Positions 46,965-55,351 of a stretch of DNA of 64,000 bases are shown here, piece after piece. Positions within the stretch are counted from its first letter, which is position 1, and each line of letters starts with the position of its first letter. The stretch covers positions 99,860-163,859 of the forward strand of contig NZ_JPVN01000009.1 of the NCBI RefSeq assembly GCF_000772945.1, read 5' to 3'. The notes beneath the pieces were generated by a model that had not been told where the DNA came from, did no database searches, and saw only the letters and a list, made by a program, of their open reading frames with translations. The position numbers and the translations under genes are program-made. The DNA comes from Ureibacillus manganicus DSM 26584 (GTDB lineage Bacteria > Bacillota > Bacilli > Bacillales_A > Planococcaceae).

Positions 46965-48329
46965 TTAATAAACTGTTATGGGCGTAAAAAATTCACCATA
47001 CAAAGCAGTTAATACTTCGTTCTCAACATCTGATAATACGCCAAATACTAAACTTACTTCTGAAGACCCTTGATTAATCATTTCAATATTGGATCCTGTT
47101 TTCGAAATAGCAGAAGCAGCTCTAGCAGCAAGTCCAGTGTTATTGCGCATACCTTCACCTACGATAACAATCATAGAAAACCCATGACGGAAGTATACAT
47201 CATCTGCGTGTAATTCTTCTTTTATACGTTTAACAATTCTTTCTTCAGCTTCCGGCGTAATTTGATTTGAACGAATAATTACAGAAATATCATCTACACC
47301 TGATGGAGTATGATCATAAGAAATATGCTCATCTTCAATAATATGGAGTAATTTTCGTCCAAAACCAATCTCACGGTTCATTAAATATTTAGAAACATAT
47401 AGTGTTGAAAAACCACTATCAGCAGAAATACCAGTTACAGGGCGACTAGATGAAGTTGTTCTTGCTGGTAATATTTTTGTTCCTGGTGCTGATGGATTAT
47501 TCGTATTTTTAATGTTTACCGGAATACCTAGTTTAAATACAGGCATTAGGGCTTCATCATGGAAGACAGAAAAACCTGAATAAGAAAGTTCCCGCATTTC
47601 TCGATAAGTAATTTCCTCAATACCAACTGGGTCTTTAACAACTTTAGGATTTGCCGTAAATACACAGTCAACATCTGTAAAGTTTTCATATAGATCAGCT
47701 TTTACTGCTGCTGCTAATATTGAACCAGTAATATCTGAGCCTCCGCGGTCGAAAGTTCTCAAAGTACCTTCTTTTGTATAGCCGAAGAATCCAGGGAAGA
47801 CAATGATTTCTTCATTATTCTTCATTTTATTTAAATTTTCAAATGCTTCAGGTAGAGCAACCGTACGTTCTGGTGGATTGTTTACCACTAATCCTTCTTG
47901 TGGGCTTACGTATTTCGCAGATAGTCCGATTGAATTAAAGTAAGCAGCAATTAATTTTGCATTATTATCTTCTCCACTTGCTTTTAAGCTATCAACAAAT
48001 AAATCAACATTCGATTTGTCTGAATCGACACGTTCACGTAAATCTTGTGTAATGATATTTGAAATGGATTGATCTAACCCAAGATCATCCGCAATTGTCT
48101 TATATCTGTTTACAACATTTTGAAGTTTTCCTTCTACATCGCCATTTTTAAGTGCAGCATTTGCTAAATCGATTAAAAGATCTGTTACTTTTATGTCATC
48201 ACCATAGCGTTTGCCAGGTGCAGACACTACAATAATTTTTCTTTCAGGATTAGACTTCACAATGTTTGCTACTTTTTTGATTTGTTCGGCACTCGCAACC
48301 GAAGTACCACCAAATTTACATACTATCAT
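46965..48329 (-). CDS. Aspartokinase, class III type (YclM/ThrD-like)
   Basis: First enzyme of the aspartate pathway (aspartyl phosphate for lysine, threonine and methionine). 454 residues, the length of B. subtilis aspartokinase III. Kinase domain VCKFGGTSVASAEQIKKVAN (about 3-22), VSAPGKRYGDD, FDRGGSDITGSILAAAV; C-terminal paired ACT domains (about 310-454) for feedback control. No lysine riboswitch precedes it, unlike the transporter at 12-15 kb, so its control is probably different (threonine plus lysine in the B. subtilis enzyme). AAGGATCT lies before the ATG. Monocistronic. Confidence 0.9.
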   Translation of the reverse strand: MIVCKFGGTSVASAEQIKKVANIVKSNPERKIIVVSAPGKRYGDDIKVTDLLIDLANAALKNGDVEGKLQNVVNRYKTIADDLGLDQSISNIITQDLRERVDSDKSNVDLFVDSLKASGEDNNAKLIAAYFNSIGLSAKYVSPQEGLVVNNPPERTVALPEAFENLNKMKNNEEIIVFPGFFGYTKEGTLRTFDRGGSDITGSILAAAVKADLYENFTDVDCVFTANPKVVKDPVGIEEITYREMRELSYSGFSVFHDEALMPVFKLGIPVNIKNTNNPSAPGTKILPARTTSSSRPVTGISADSGFSTLYVSKYLMNREIGFGRKLLHIIEDEHISYDHTPSGVDDISVIIRSNQITPEAEERIVKRIKEELHADDVYFRHGFSMIVIVGEGMRNNTGLAARAASAISKTGSNIEMINQGSSEVSLVFGVLSDVENEVLTALYGEFFTPITVY

Positions 48330-48387
48330 TTCACCAGATCCTTACTTTTCTAAATTGTATTTTCTGAAAAAACATTTGACTTATCAC

Positions 48388-48416
48388 AGTGTACAAACTT
48401 TATATTCTTACGTCAA
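48388..48416 (-). promoter_or_regulatory. Promoter of the aspartokinase gene
   Basis: On the minus strand TTGACG (48416-48411), a 17-base spacer and TACACT (48393-48388). Confidence 0.55.
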
Positions 48417-48487
48417 TAGTACAAATAAAAAATAATTAAAATCTTATCATACTTAGTGTTATCGTTACAAGTCATTATATAATATGT

Positions 48488-48579
48488 AGGTTTGCACAAC
48501 CTGGTTGCATAATTGCCCATCCACGTTCGCCTGTCAAAAGAAAACCGTGTACACCAATACACATATGTACACGATTTTT
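48488..48579 (+). ncRNA. Candidate orphan small RNA
   Basis: A plus-strand unit with no coding gene upstream. TATAAT (48478-48483) has a poor -35. A small hairpin AGGTT/AACCT (48488-48502) follows, and a terminator CGTGTACA/TGTACACG with ATTTTT (48546-48579) ends it. The terminator does not belong to any neighbouring gene on that strand. Confidence 0.35.
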
Positions 48580-48674
48580 AAGTTATTCCTTACAAACTAA
48601 TAGGATTTCCTAATTCATTATATAATTTTTTTAGCAAATTACTAGATTGAAAATATTACTAATCAAGTTCAATT

Positions 48675-49574
48675 TTATTTTAAATTGAGTACTTTTAAAT
48701 AACAAATGGACGCAATGTCGATTTCACTTTTTGTCTTTTTATTTTGAATATGAATTCTTCCTTCATTTACATCAATTAACGTTCCTGAAAAAAACTCGTC
48801 TATTGTTAGTATCTTTACTTCTTTACCAACATATTTATTTAAAGCTTTGTATAAAGGAATCCCGAAGAATAGATTCTCAATATCTGAGTTTTTCGATACA
48901 TATTCGCCAAAGTTAAACGCAAGTTCTCGTCTTGTTTCCTGGTCAGAATTTATAAATTTAGGGTCTCGTTCTTCTTCATCACATTCGTGTCTTGTAATAG
49001 AATGAAGGCGACTATACAGTATAAACAGCGCACTACCTACAGGATTAATTTGAACAAAATCACGCCCAGCAGTTGCAAGTTTACCTTTTTTCAAAAGTAT
49101 CTTGGGTGAATTCACTTTCGAGTGATCTTCGTTTCCTTTTTTCCTATTTCTTGTTTTCTTTATTTTCGCTGCCATCATTATTTCCAACTCTACATCATCC
49201 GCTTCGGTGATGTCCTCAATGTCAATTAATTCGGCGTTAACTAGAGAGGCTTCATCTTCTGCAATTCCAAAATCACATAAAATATTAGCTTTTACACTAA
49301 TCCCTTTTAAATCAAGAAAATGTAGTTGGAGTTGCCTCGTATTATTTGGAACACTTTCAGTACCTAAGGACCTGAGTATATGGTTAATTGCTTCAATACA
49401 AGCTTGTAACTCATCTAATTGATCTTGAGGTAATGGACTATTTGGTGAAGTAAATCTCTTTGTTCTCAGTTGTTTTCTACAATCAAATGGTGAACCAAAT
49501 AAGTCAACTGGATTAACTGGAACAGTCTGATTACAGAAACATTGGTACTGATAGCATAGATTACATTTAATCAT
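48675..49574 (-). CDS. Cys-rich/barrel protein distal to the MnxG-like oxidase
   Basis: A 299-residue soluble protein. The N-terminus MIKCNLCYQYQCFCNQ is Cys-rich. RFTSPNSPLPQDQLDELQAC and PNNTRQLQL define an N-terminal domain. A charged insert follows (about 115-165), then KLATAGRDFVQIN, and a C-terminal domain VGKEVKILTIDEFFSGTLID with VNEGRIHIQ, which looks like a small SH3/LSM-type barrel. It is a full-length paralog of the 238-residue protein at 54151-54867. Its ATG overlaps the oxidase stop (ATGA). No known enzyme motif; I propose a structural or scaffold role of the metal-oxidase complex. Confidence 0.7.
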   Translation of the reverse strand: MIKCNLCYQYQCFCNQTVPVNPVDLFGSPFDCRKQLRTKRFTSPNSPLPQDQLDELQACIEAINHILRSLGTESVPNNTRQLQLHFLDLKGISVKANILCDFGIAEDEASLVNAELIDIEDITEADDVELEIMMAAKIKKTRNRKKGNEDHSKVNSPKILLKKGKLATAGRDFVQINPVGSALFILYSRLHSITRHECDEEERDPKFINSDQETRRELAFNFGEYVSKNSDIENLFFGIPLYKALNKYVGKEVKILTIDEFFSGTLIDVNEGRIHIQNKKTKSEIDIASICYLKVLNLK

Positions 49575-52500
49575 AATAGACCACCTTCACCCTGATTCCG
49601 ATTAGAAGACTCCAGTAATAACAAACCAAGTCTTTTTTCATCGGTTTCAACAAACTTAGCTGAATGATTTTCTTTTAATAGTTTTACTTTTCCACTTGTT
49701 TTCTTTAATGGTGCTAGAGATCTAGTTCTTCTATTTAATACGCGTAGAATCCCCCACATTCCTAACTCAATATCCCAACGAATATTTCCTGAACGATACA
49801 TATAATCTCCTGGTTTGCTTAAAAGGCCACCAGCACCGTAAAACAAATGCAAATCATCACTTGAACCGACTGTTAGTTGTGGCCTTTCAGAAATGATTGT
49901 GGAATTAAGATCATCTTCACTTCTTAAGAATTTATGACCATGTATAACAAATGTTCGTGTTCTAGGTCTATCTGCAGGATGCGTTAACCGAATGGTAATT
50001 GGATCACCGGGATACGCTAATAAGACTGGTGTACATGGATCTCCAAACACCTTTGAACTGAATACTTTATGAATATCTCTAAATTTCTTTACACGACTTC
50101 TAAATGGTTCATAACGGTAGTTAAATCCTCTAGAACCTTGATCTTCAAAGTCTGGTACTTCTTCTTCAAGTTCTACTTCAACATCTTTAAATATTAGTGG
50201 TTTAGGGTCAATGATTAATTTACCCTTCTTATCTAGAAGCCTTACACCATCGTGCATTATTAATGCATATTCTCTAAATTCAGGTAACATAGGATTTGAA
50301 ATGATTACTTGCTCACCTGTATCAGTGTGCTCTCTCGTTTTAGAATCTAAGAATTTAGATCCTCTAGGCTCCGCTATAAGCATGCCAAACGCTCCGTGGT
50401 GTCTATGATTTCGAACATCAGCCATATCTGTAAGATTGACTGAACCGATGTCTTGGTCGATATACCAGCTATAGGTGATACATTCCCCTGGTCCAATCGT
50501 CTGGTCATAGTTGAATCCAACTGTAGCACCATCAGAATTTCGAACATCATATTCAACTAGCTGAGCATGCATGGATATTCGATCAGATGTTGGGAAAAAG
50601 GCTTCGACAGGAACTTCTGGATAACCATGTTGTCCTTCATGATGATCTTTACATCTTAACAAATTGGTTAGTGTAACTTCTACATATTCTCCAACGTTCC
50701 CTCGAATGATTAGTGGTTTAGGATTTTTCTTTCTAGACAATATTTCATCTACATCTTCTTTTAAAGCATAGACGATACCAAACGGGTCATGATCACCATT
50801 CTTGTGATATTCGATACACGCATTTAATGCATAGACATCATATTTTCTAACGATTGCATCTTTCGGATATGAATATTCACCATCACGAACTCGTGGAGGC
50901 TTTTTACCTGTTCGTTTTGGTAATGGCTTCTCTCTATCTCGTAATGGATTCCAATAATTATCTCTTAATGGGATTAGATGTGGTACTTTCTTTTCATAAG
51001 TGCGGAATATTCCCCAATTTCCTAACCAAATATCATCTACAGAACCAAAATGATAAAGCATATCGAAGTCTCCTTCACCTTCCATATTAAATTCCAACGT
51101 GAAGGTATCAGCAATTGCGATGTGTTGTTGCTGAACAAGATTTGAATCTAAATCACCCCGTTCCATATTCCAACGTTGGCGATGTAAATTAAAACTATGA
51201 GATTCCTCATGTGAACCTTGTATTAATCGGACACGAACCGTGTCTCCGTTATACGATTCTAGTAATGGTGTACATGGGTCTCCATGTACCCATGAACTGA
51301 AGACATATGCTGGATCACAATCTGGTTCTTTTAACCGGAATTGTAGTGGTTCACACCGATAATTTATCGCCATTACTCCTGGATCATCGGGTGAACCTGG
51401 GAATGGTGGAGGATTTAATGGATTTCCATCTTTGTCGAATAATAATGAAAAATCGTGAACAAATAAGTTAATTTCACGGAAATCCGGAATTATTGGATGC
51501 TCAATTCTGGCCTGTGTTCCAGACTTAATAATTTCATACGAATATGGACTGAAATATTTAGAACCCCTTGGCTCAATATTTATTGCAGCAAAAACACCAT
51601 GTTGTTGATGTTCATTAGCAAATAAATGGTCGTGGAAGAATACACATTTCAATTCAACATCCGCATACCAAGCATATTGAATCGTTTCGTTTGGTGTTAT
51701 ACCTGAGTTATAGTTCCATCCAACATTCGCTCCATCAGAACATAAAACGTCAAATTTTACAAAGTGGACATGCATACCTACTTCATATGTTCGATTCACT
51801 AGTTGGAATGCATTCCCCCCAATGGTTTCTGGCAGTTTATTCGTATAGGTAAATGTAATAAGGTCTCCCGCATTTGCTCTAATTACCAATGGCTCAGGTA
51901 TCTTCCTCCCAGCCTTTACGTCTTCATAATCTTCTTTTAATACATAAAATCTACCTTCTGGATCATGCCAGCCTTCACGATTATAAACAAGAGGTGCTTG
52001 CATAATAACGATGTCATAATGACGTGTAGGTGCATCTGGTGGTGCGGGATTCACAAAAGCTGCTCCTGGAATCGGTCTTTCGGCAAAGTGATTTTCCTCA
52101 ATTTTTGTTGGCTGTCTACCATATTTAATACCAAGTGGTGGTCGTGGTGCTTTAAATCCAGGTATTCCAGGGATAAAGTTGGGGAATCCTGGCTTATCTG
52201 GTGTTGGTTTTGGAGGATACGGACGGTCTGGAAGTGGCTGGAGAGCCTTAATTTGAACACCGTTCGGGTAGCACATACTTCCATCTTGTAACGTATCAAA
52301 GTTTCGTTGCATCCCCCACATTCCTTCACCAAAATGCGGGTACAGGTGACAGTGAATAATTGCATCTCCAATTGCACCATGTAAGCTTCCAGCACCATAC
52401 ATTGGAGTTACTGTATAATGAGCTTGAGGTGAAACTGCCTGAACGTCTACAATTTCAGAATCTACATCAGTGTGTTCAAATAACCATTGGTGTACATGAT

Positions 52501-53350
52501 AGTGGAAGGAGTGTGTTTCCTGTGCTCCAGCGTGAACAAGTCTGATTTTAATAGGATCTCCAACATATGCACGTAATATTGGTGTATCTGGGTCTCCAAA
52601 TACCCATGAATCATGGTGTACTTCCTCACCTTCACAATCTGGACATACGACTCCTTCTTGAATAAGCCGCGCTCGATTTCGCATCGGCTCGGCACGATAG
52701 TTAATAAGATGAGTTGCTTCAGGTTGTAATGTATGTGGGCTAATTGGAGCCTGACCTGTTAAGTCATCAATTTCCTGCTCATCGTGGAAGAACCACCCAA
52801 ACTCCCTAAACGATGGTAAAAGTGGATTATGCACATCAGCAAAATTACCACTATTGATTGGTTTTCCTGTTTCAGGATGTGTCCACCAAGAACCTCTTGG
52901 CTCTACAAATAATGCCCCAAATAATCCATGAACGTTACTACCTAGTTCACTTGATAATGGATTTCCTAAATCGGAAAAGAAGTCAATGCCTTCCTCAAAT
53001 ACTTTCCATTTATAAAGTATTTTTTCACCTTTCCTAACGGTTGTGTCTCGATTTAAACCAACAAAAGCACCATCTGCAGTCATTACTTCGTAATCGGCTC
53101 TTTGAATATGCATTCCAGTATTGAAAGGAAGTTGGTTTTCAAACAATACTTCAATTTCATCGCCTACACACGCTCTAATGACTAAAGGTTCAACTAAATC
53201 GACAGGTGTATAAGGATTTTTCTCTACTTGTTTTTTTACAAGACTTTCGTTCTCTTTTAACACATACATCATACCATCAGGATCATGGTCACCGAATCTG
53301 TTTACTACGATGCGAATGGGAATAGCTACAATATGAAATTTCCTAATCAT
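49571..53350 (-). CDS. Giant six-domain multicopper oxidase (MnxG-like)
   Basis: A 1259-residue protein with six cupredoxin-like domains in three pairs, each pair ending in a PRGS-type segment (VEPRGSWW, IEPRGSKYF, AEPRGSKFL). Copper ligands concentrate in domains 2 and 3: HSFHYHVHQW (near 285), IIHCHLYPHFGEGMWGM (near 331; HCHxxxHxxxGM holds type-1 and type-3 ligands), MHVHFVKFD (near 526) and FFHDHLFANEH (near 573). Domains 4-6 keep the fold but lack the HxH set. No signal peptide. This architecture is that of MnxG, the Mn(II)-oxidising, ceruloplasmin-like protein of marine Bacillus spores. The start at 53350 is chosen because AGGA lies upstream and the gene then overlaps its neighbour by 8 bases. 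A different metal or phenolic substrate remains possible. Confidence 0.85.
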   Translation of the reverse strand: MIRKFHIVAIPIRIVVNRFGDHDPDGMMYVLKENESLVKKQVEKNPYTPVDLVEPLVIRACVGDEIEVLFENQLPFNTGMHIQRADYEVMTADGAFVGLNRDTTVRKGEKILYKWKVFEEGIDFFSDLGNPLSSELGSNVHGLFGALFVEPRGSWWTHPETGKPINSGNFADVHNPLLPSFREFGWFFHDEQEIDDLTGQAPISPHTLQPEATHLINYRAEPMRNRARLIQEGVVCPDCEGEEVHHDSWVFGDPDTPILRAYVGDPIKIRLVHAGAQETHSFHYHVHQWLFEHTDVDSEIVDVQAVSPQAHYTVTPMYGAGSLHGAIGDAIIHCHLYPHFGEGMWGMQRNFDTLQDGSMCYPNGVQIKALQPLPDRPYPPKPTPDKPGFPNFIPGIPGFKAPRPPLGIKYGRQPTKIEENHFAERPIPGAAFVNPAPPDAPTRHYDIVIMQAPLVYNREGWHDPEGRFYVLKEDYEDVKAGRKIPEPLVIRANAGDLITFTYTNKLPETIGGNAFQLVNRTYEVGMHVHFVKFDVLCSDGANVGWNYNSGITPNETIQYAWYADVELKCVFFHDHLFANEHQQHGVFAAINIEPRGSKYFSPYSYEIIKSGTQARIEHPIIPDFREINLFVHDFSLLFDKDGNPLNPPPFPGSPDDPGVMAINYRCEPLQFRLKEPDCDPAYVFSSWVHGDPCTPLLESYNGDTVRVRLIQGSHEESHSFNLHRQRWNMERGDLDSNLVQQQHIAIADTFTLEFNMEGEGDFDMLYHFGSVDDIWLGNWGIFRTYEKKVPHLIPLRDNYWNPLRDREKPLPKRTGKKPPRVRDGEYSYPKDAIVRKYDVYALNACIEYHKNGDHDPFGIVYALKEDVDEILSRKKNPKPLIIRGNVGEYVEVTLTNLLRCKDHHEGQHGYPEVPVEAFFPTSDRISMHAQLVEYDVRNSDGATVGFNYDQTIGPGECITYSWYIDQDIGSVNLTDMADVRNHRHHGAFGMLIAEPRGSKFLDSKTREHTDTGEQVIISNPMLPEFREYALIMHDGVRLLDKKGKLIIDPKPLIFKDVEVELEEEVPDFEDQGSRGFNYRYEPFRSRVKKFRDIHKVFSSKVFGDPCTPVLLAYPGDPITIRLTHPADRPRTRTFVIHGHKFLRSEDDLNSTIISERPQLTVGSSDDLHLFYGAGGLLSKPGDYMYRSGNIRWDIELGMWGILRVLNRRTRSLAPLKKTSGKVKLLKENHSAKFVETDEKRLGLLLLESSNRNQGEGGLL

Positions 53351-53672
53351 GATGATCATTCCTGTAGCGAATATCAGGAATTGGTGGTTTACCTTCTGTT
53401 TCAATATAAAATACTTCAATCGTATCTACATGCACACGGAATATCTCATCATCGAGTTCATTTACGTTAGTTACATCTGCTTTAATTATTAAATAATCCC
53501 CTATTACATTTTGGATTTCTCCAATGATTAAAAATGGGAACTGGGAAATAAGTAGTAAAGCTTTGCTATCGATACGGTCTCTAAACTCACGAGTTACTAC
53601 AAACTCCCTGACTGCATTAATATCTGGACTTCCAAATCCATTAATTACAATATTCTCTAGTCCATTATTCAC
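53343..53672 (-). CDS. Small protein upstream of the oxidase (MnxF-position)
   Basis: A 109-residue soluble protein. SQFPFLIIGEIQNVIGDYLI and the FRVHVDTIEVFYIE strand suggest a beta-barrel. It ends in a His/Asp tail NDHHD that may bind metal. The GTG at 53672 is preferred as start because AAAGG lies 9 bases before it and abuts the ATG at 53681. Its stop overlaps the oxidase start by 8 bases. It occupies the position of mnxF next to mnxG, and shares a GEx-V...VF pattern with the preceding 95-residue protein. Family identity is inferred from position and size. Confidence 0.6.
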   Translation of the reverse strand: MNNGLENIVINGFGSPDINAVREFVVTREFRDRIDSKALLLISQFPFLIIGEIQNVIGDYLIIKADVTNVNELDDEIFRVHVDTIEVFYIETEGKPPIPDIRYRNDHHD

Positions 53673-53715
53673 TTTTTTCATCCTTTCTTTTATAGATTTT
53701 CAATAATAATTGACT

Positions 53716-54003
53716 TTAGATTAGCGGAATTTTACGGTTCGGATCAAAAGGAGTAAATACAGCGATCTTTTCAATTGGAAAACTTAATGGCGTAGGAAAT
53801 TTATAAAATGGTGCATTATGCATTTTTATTATGACAGGAAATAAAGTAATGAAACCATTTGTAACTTCGGCAACTTCACCTGCAAATATCGGACGGAACG
53901 TTTGACCTAAGATACTTAATTGTTTACTTTCAGTTACTAATAAAATAGTATCGCCTACAAGTAGCTCAAAAACTTTATTTTCTTCAAGGATGGGCTCTTT
54001 CAT
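53716..54003 (-). CDS. Small protein upstream of the oxidase (MnxE-position)
   Basis: A 95-residue soluble protein: LLVGDTILLVTESKQL, FAGEVAEVTNGFITLFPVII and FPIEKIAVFTPFDPNRKIPL. The pattern is a small beta-barrel similar to the following 109-residue protein (GEV, I/V strand, PI--I-VF), so the two look like diverged paralogs, as MnxE and MnxF are small paired subunits of the Mnx complex. GGAGGTG lies 8-9 bases before the ATG. 43 bases separate it from the next gene. Confidence 0.55.
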   Translation of the reverse strand: MKEPILEENKVFELLVGDTILLVTESKQLSILGQTFRPIFAGEVAEVTNGFITLFPVIIKMHNAPFYKFPTPLSFPIEKIAVFTPFDPNRKIPLI

Positions 54004-54150
54004 TTAAATTCACCTCCGTCATTTCCAATGATTTACCATATTCTATAAAAAAATAAAGATATGGGTTAAGCGAAAGCACAATTTACTAGGAAATAACACA
54101 AAAAGACATTTATTAAAACAAGCAGCTAAAATGGTAACGAAACTGTGTAT

Positions 54151-54867
54151 CTATTTTGCAGTGCGTTTGTTTGATTTTTTAGTAAACCACTTTGAAAAAA
54201 GACGTTGCCAAAAAGAATTAATTCGAGATTGTTTAATATAATTTATCTTTGAAATACTAATTTCATTTCCATTATTTAATAGCACTTTTCCGTTACGTAC
54301 ATCTATAATTTTTCCAATTGTATTTTTTTTCGTGTAAATGGTTACTTTTGTGCCTTTCCAAGTTTTTAAATTCGTCTCAAATAACTCCTCATAAAATTGC
54401 TGTCTCAGCACTTCCTTTTCTGCAACAATCGATCCAAAATTCGTTAATAATTTATTTCTAAGTTCTTGATCATAAGCAACATGTTGATGTGTACCAGAAA
54501 CATCAGGAATTCCGAAAGGTGATTTTGCTGACTTAATTGTTGGGTACGGAATCCAATATCGCACAAACAATGTTTTTAACATGACAAAGTTTCGACCAAT
54601 TGCTGCTACTTTTCCAATGGTGTGTATAATGTCATCACCAATTGACGAATGAATTTCGACTAATTGGTTCTTTTTCGATTTAAAGAACTTTAGTAATACC
54701 ATTTGCTGTTTCGAGTTTGGAAGAACAGTTCCAAGATTTTGTAAATTAGCGCTATGAATATATTCTTGTAACATTTTTAGTTCATACATTGGTAGACCAC
54801 TTGGAGGGGATGTAAATCTTCCATCTTTCTGTAATTCAGGATAATTCTTTTCAAACATTTCACTCAT
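54151..54867 (-). CDS. Barrel-domain protein at the head of the oxidase gene set
   Basis: A 238-residue soluble protein. GRFTSPPSGLPMYELKMLQE and VLPNSKQQMVLL form the N-terminal domain shared with the 299-residue protein downstream. GKVAAIGRNFVMLK corresponds to its TAGRDFVQIN. The C-terminal WKGTKVTIYTKKNTIGKIID, VRNGKVLLNNG and EISISKINYIKQ correspond to its barrel domain. The tail is basic. AAGGAGG lies 8-9 bases before the ATG. First gene of the five on this strand; a 147-base gap separates it from the next. Confidence 0.65.
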   Translation of the reverse strand: MSEMFEKNYPELQKDGRFTSPPSGLPMYELKMLQEYIHSANLQNLGTVLPNSKQQMVLLKFFKSKKNQLVEIHSSIGDDIIHTIGKVAAIGRNFVMLKTLFVRYWIPYPTIKSAKSPFGIPDVSGTHQHVAYDQELRNKLLTNFGSIVAEKEVLRQQFYEELFETNLKTWKGTKVTIYTKKNTIGKIIDVRNGKVLLNNGNEISISKINYIKQSRINSFWQRLFSKWFTKKSNKRTAK

Positions 54868-54890
54868 TTCACATTACCTCCTTTTCTAAG

Positions 54891-54921
54891 GTGATTTAGG
54901 CTAGCAATCTATTCATACAAT
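54891..54921 (+). promoter_or_regulatory. Candidate sporulation sigma-E-type promoter
   Basis: GTGATTTA (54891-54898), a 15-base spacer and CATACAAT (54914-54921). The -10 is an exact match to the Bacillus SigE -10; the -35 is partial. It drives the 135-residue membrane gene; the leader would be only about 16 bases. Confidence 0.35.
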
Positions 54922-54943
54922 ACTTTAGAAGGAGTGAATTCTC

Positions 54944-55351
54944 TTGAGTGTTTTTATCATTCTTATCTTATTGAGTTACTTTTTAGTTTGTGCCGTTTCT
55001 TACTTGTTCTTAAGAAAAATTAGGTATCAGATTAGCTACCATTTAGGAATGAATGTGGCCATGACGAGTAGTGGGATTATGGGGATAGCCGTTGGAACTA
55101 TTTTGGTCTATGGATTTCCTGGTCATTATACTCTAATCACTATTGTTTCAACGATTGTAGCAATATTTATAGGTGTAGTGTTTGGTGCTTTAGTAGATTA
55201 CCAAACATTACTTTCCGGTATATCAAGTGGAATAATGTCCGGACTTATGGGACCCATGATTGGAATGGCCGCGGATCTTCCTCTTGTTGCATTTTGTACA
55301 GTTCTTGTTTATGCATCTTTTGCATTATTGTGTTTTTCTGTCCGTTCATAG
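54944..55351 (+). CDS. Met-rich multi-pass membrane protein
   Basis: A 135-residue protein with four hydrophobic segments (about 2-22, 38-58, 63-85 and 95-130). Segments 2 and 4 are rich in Gly and Met (NVAMTSSGIMGIAVG; SGLMGPMIGMAADL), a pattern common in copper-related membrane proteins. The start is TTG at 54944 after AAGGAG. It lies inside the metal-oxidase locus on the opposite strand, and its stop abuts that of copCD with no gap. No family recognised. Confidence 0.6.
   Translation: MSVFIILILLSYFLVCAVSYLFLRKIRYQISYHLGMNVAMTSSGIMGIAVGTILVYGFPGHYTLITIVSTIVAIFIGVVFGALVDYQTLLSGISSGIMSGLMGPMIGMAADLPLVAFCTVLVYASFALLCFSVRS

Noticed and set aside
48475..48564. Minus-strand 29-codon frame (MCIGVHGFLLTGERGWAIMQ...)
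   Set aside because: No ribosome site, overlaps the orphan terminator, and no family recognised.
49571..53350. Oxidase as a simple laccase/CotA
   Set aside because: CotA-type enzymes have three domains and about 500 residues; this one has six domains and over 1200 residues.
53343..53419. Upstream extension of the giant oxidase to 53419
   Set aside because: It would overlap most of the C-terminus of the preceding gene and lacks a ribosome site; the start at 53350 fits better.
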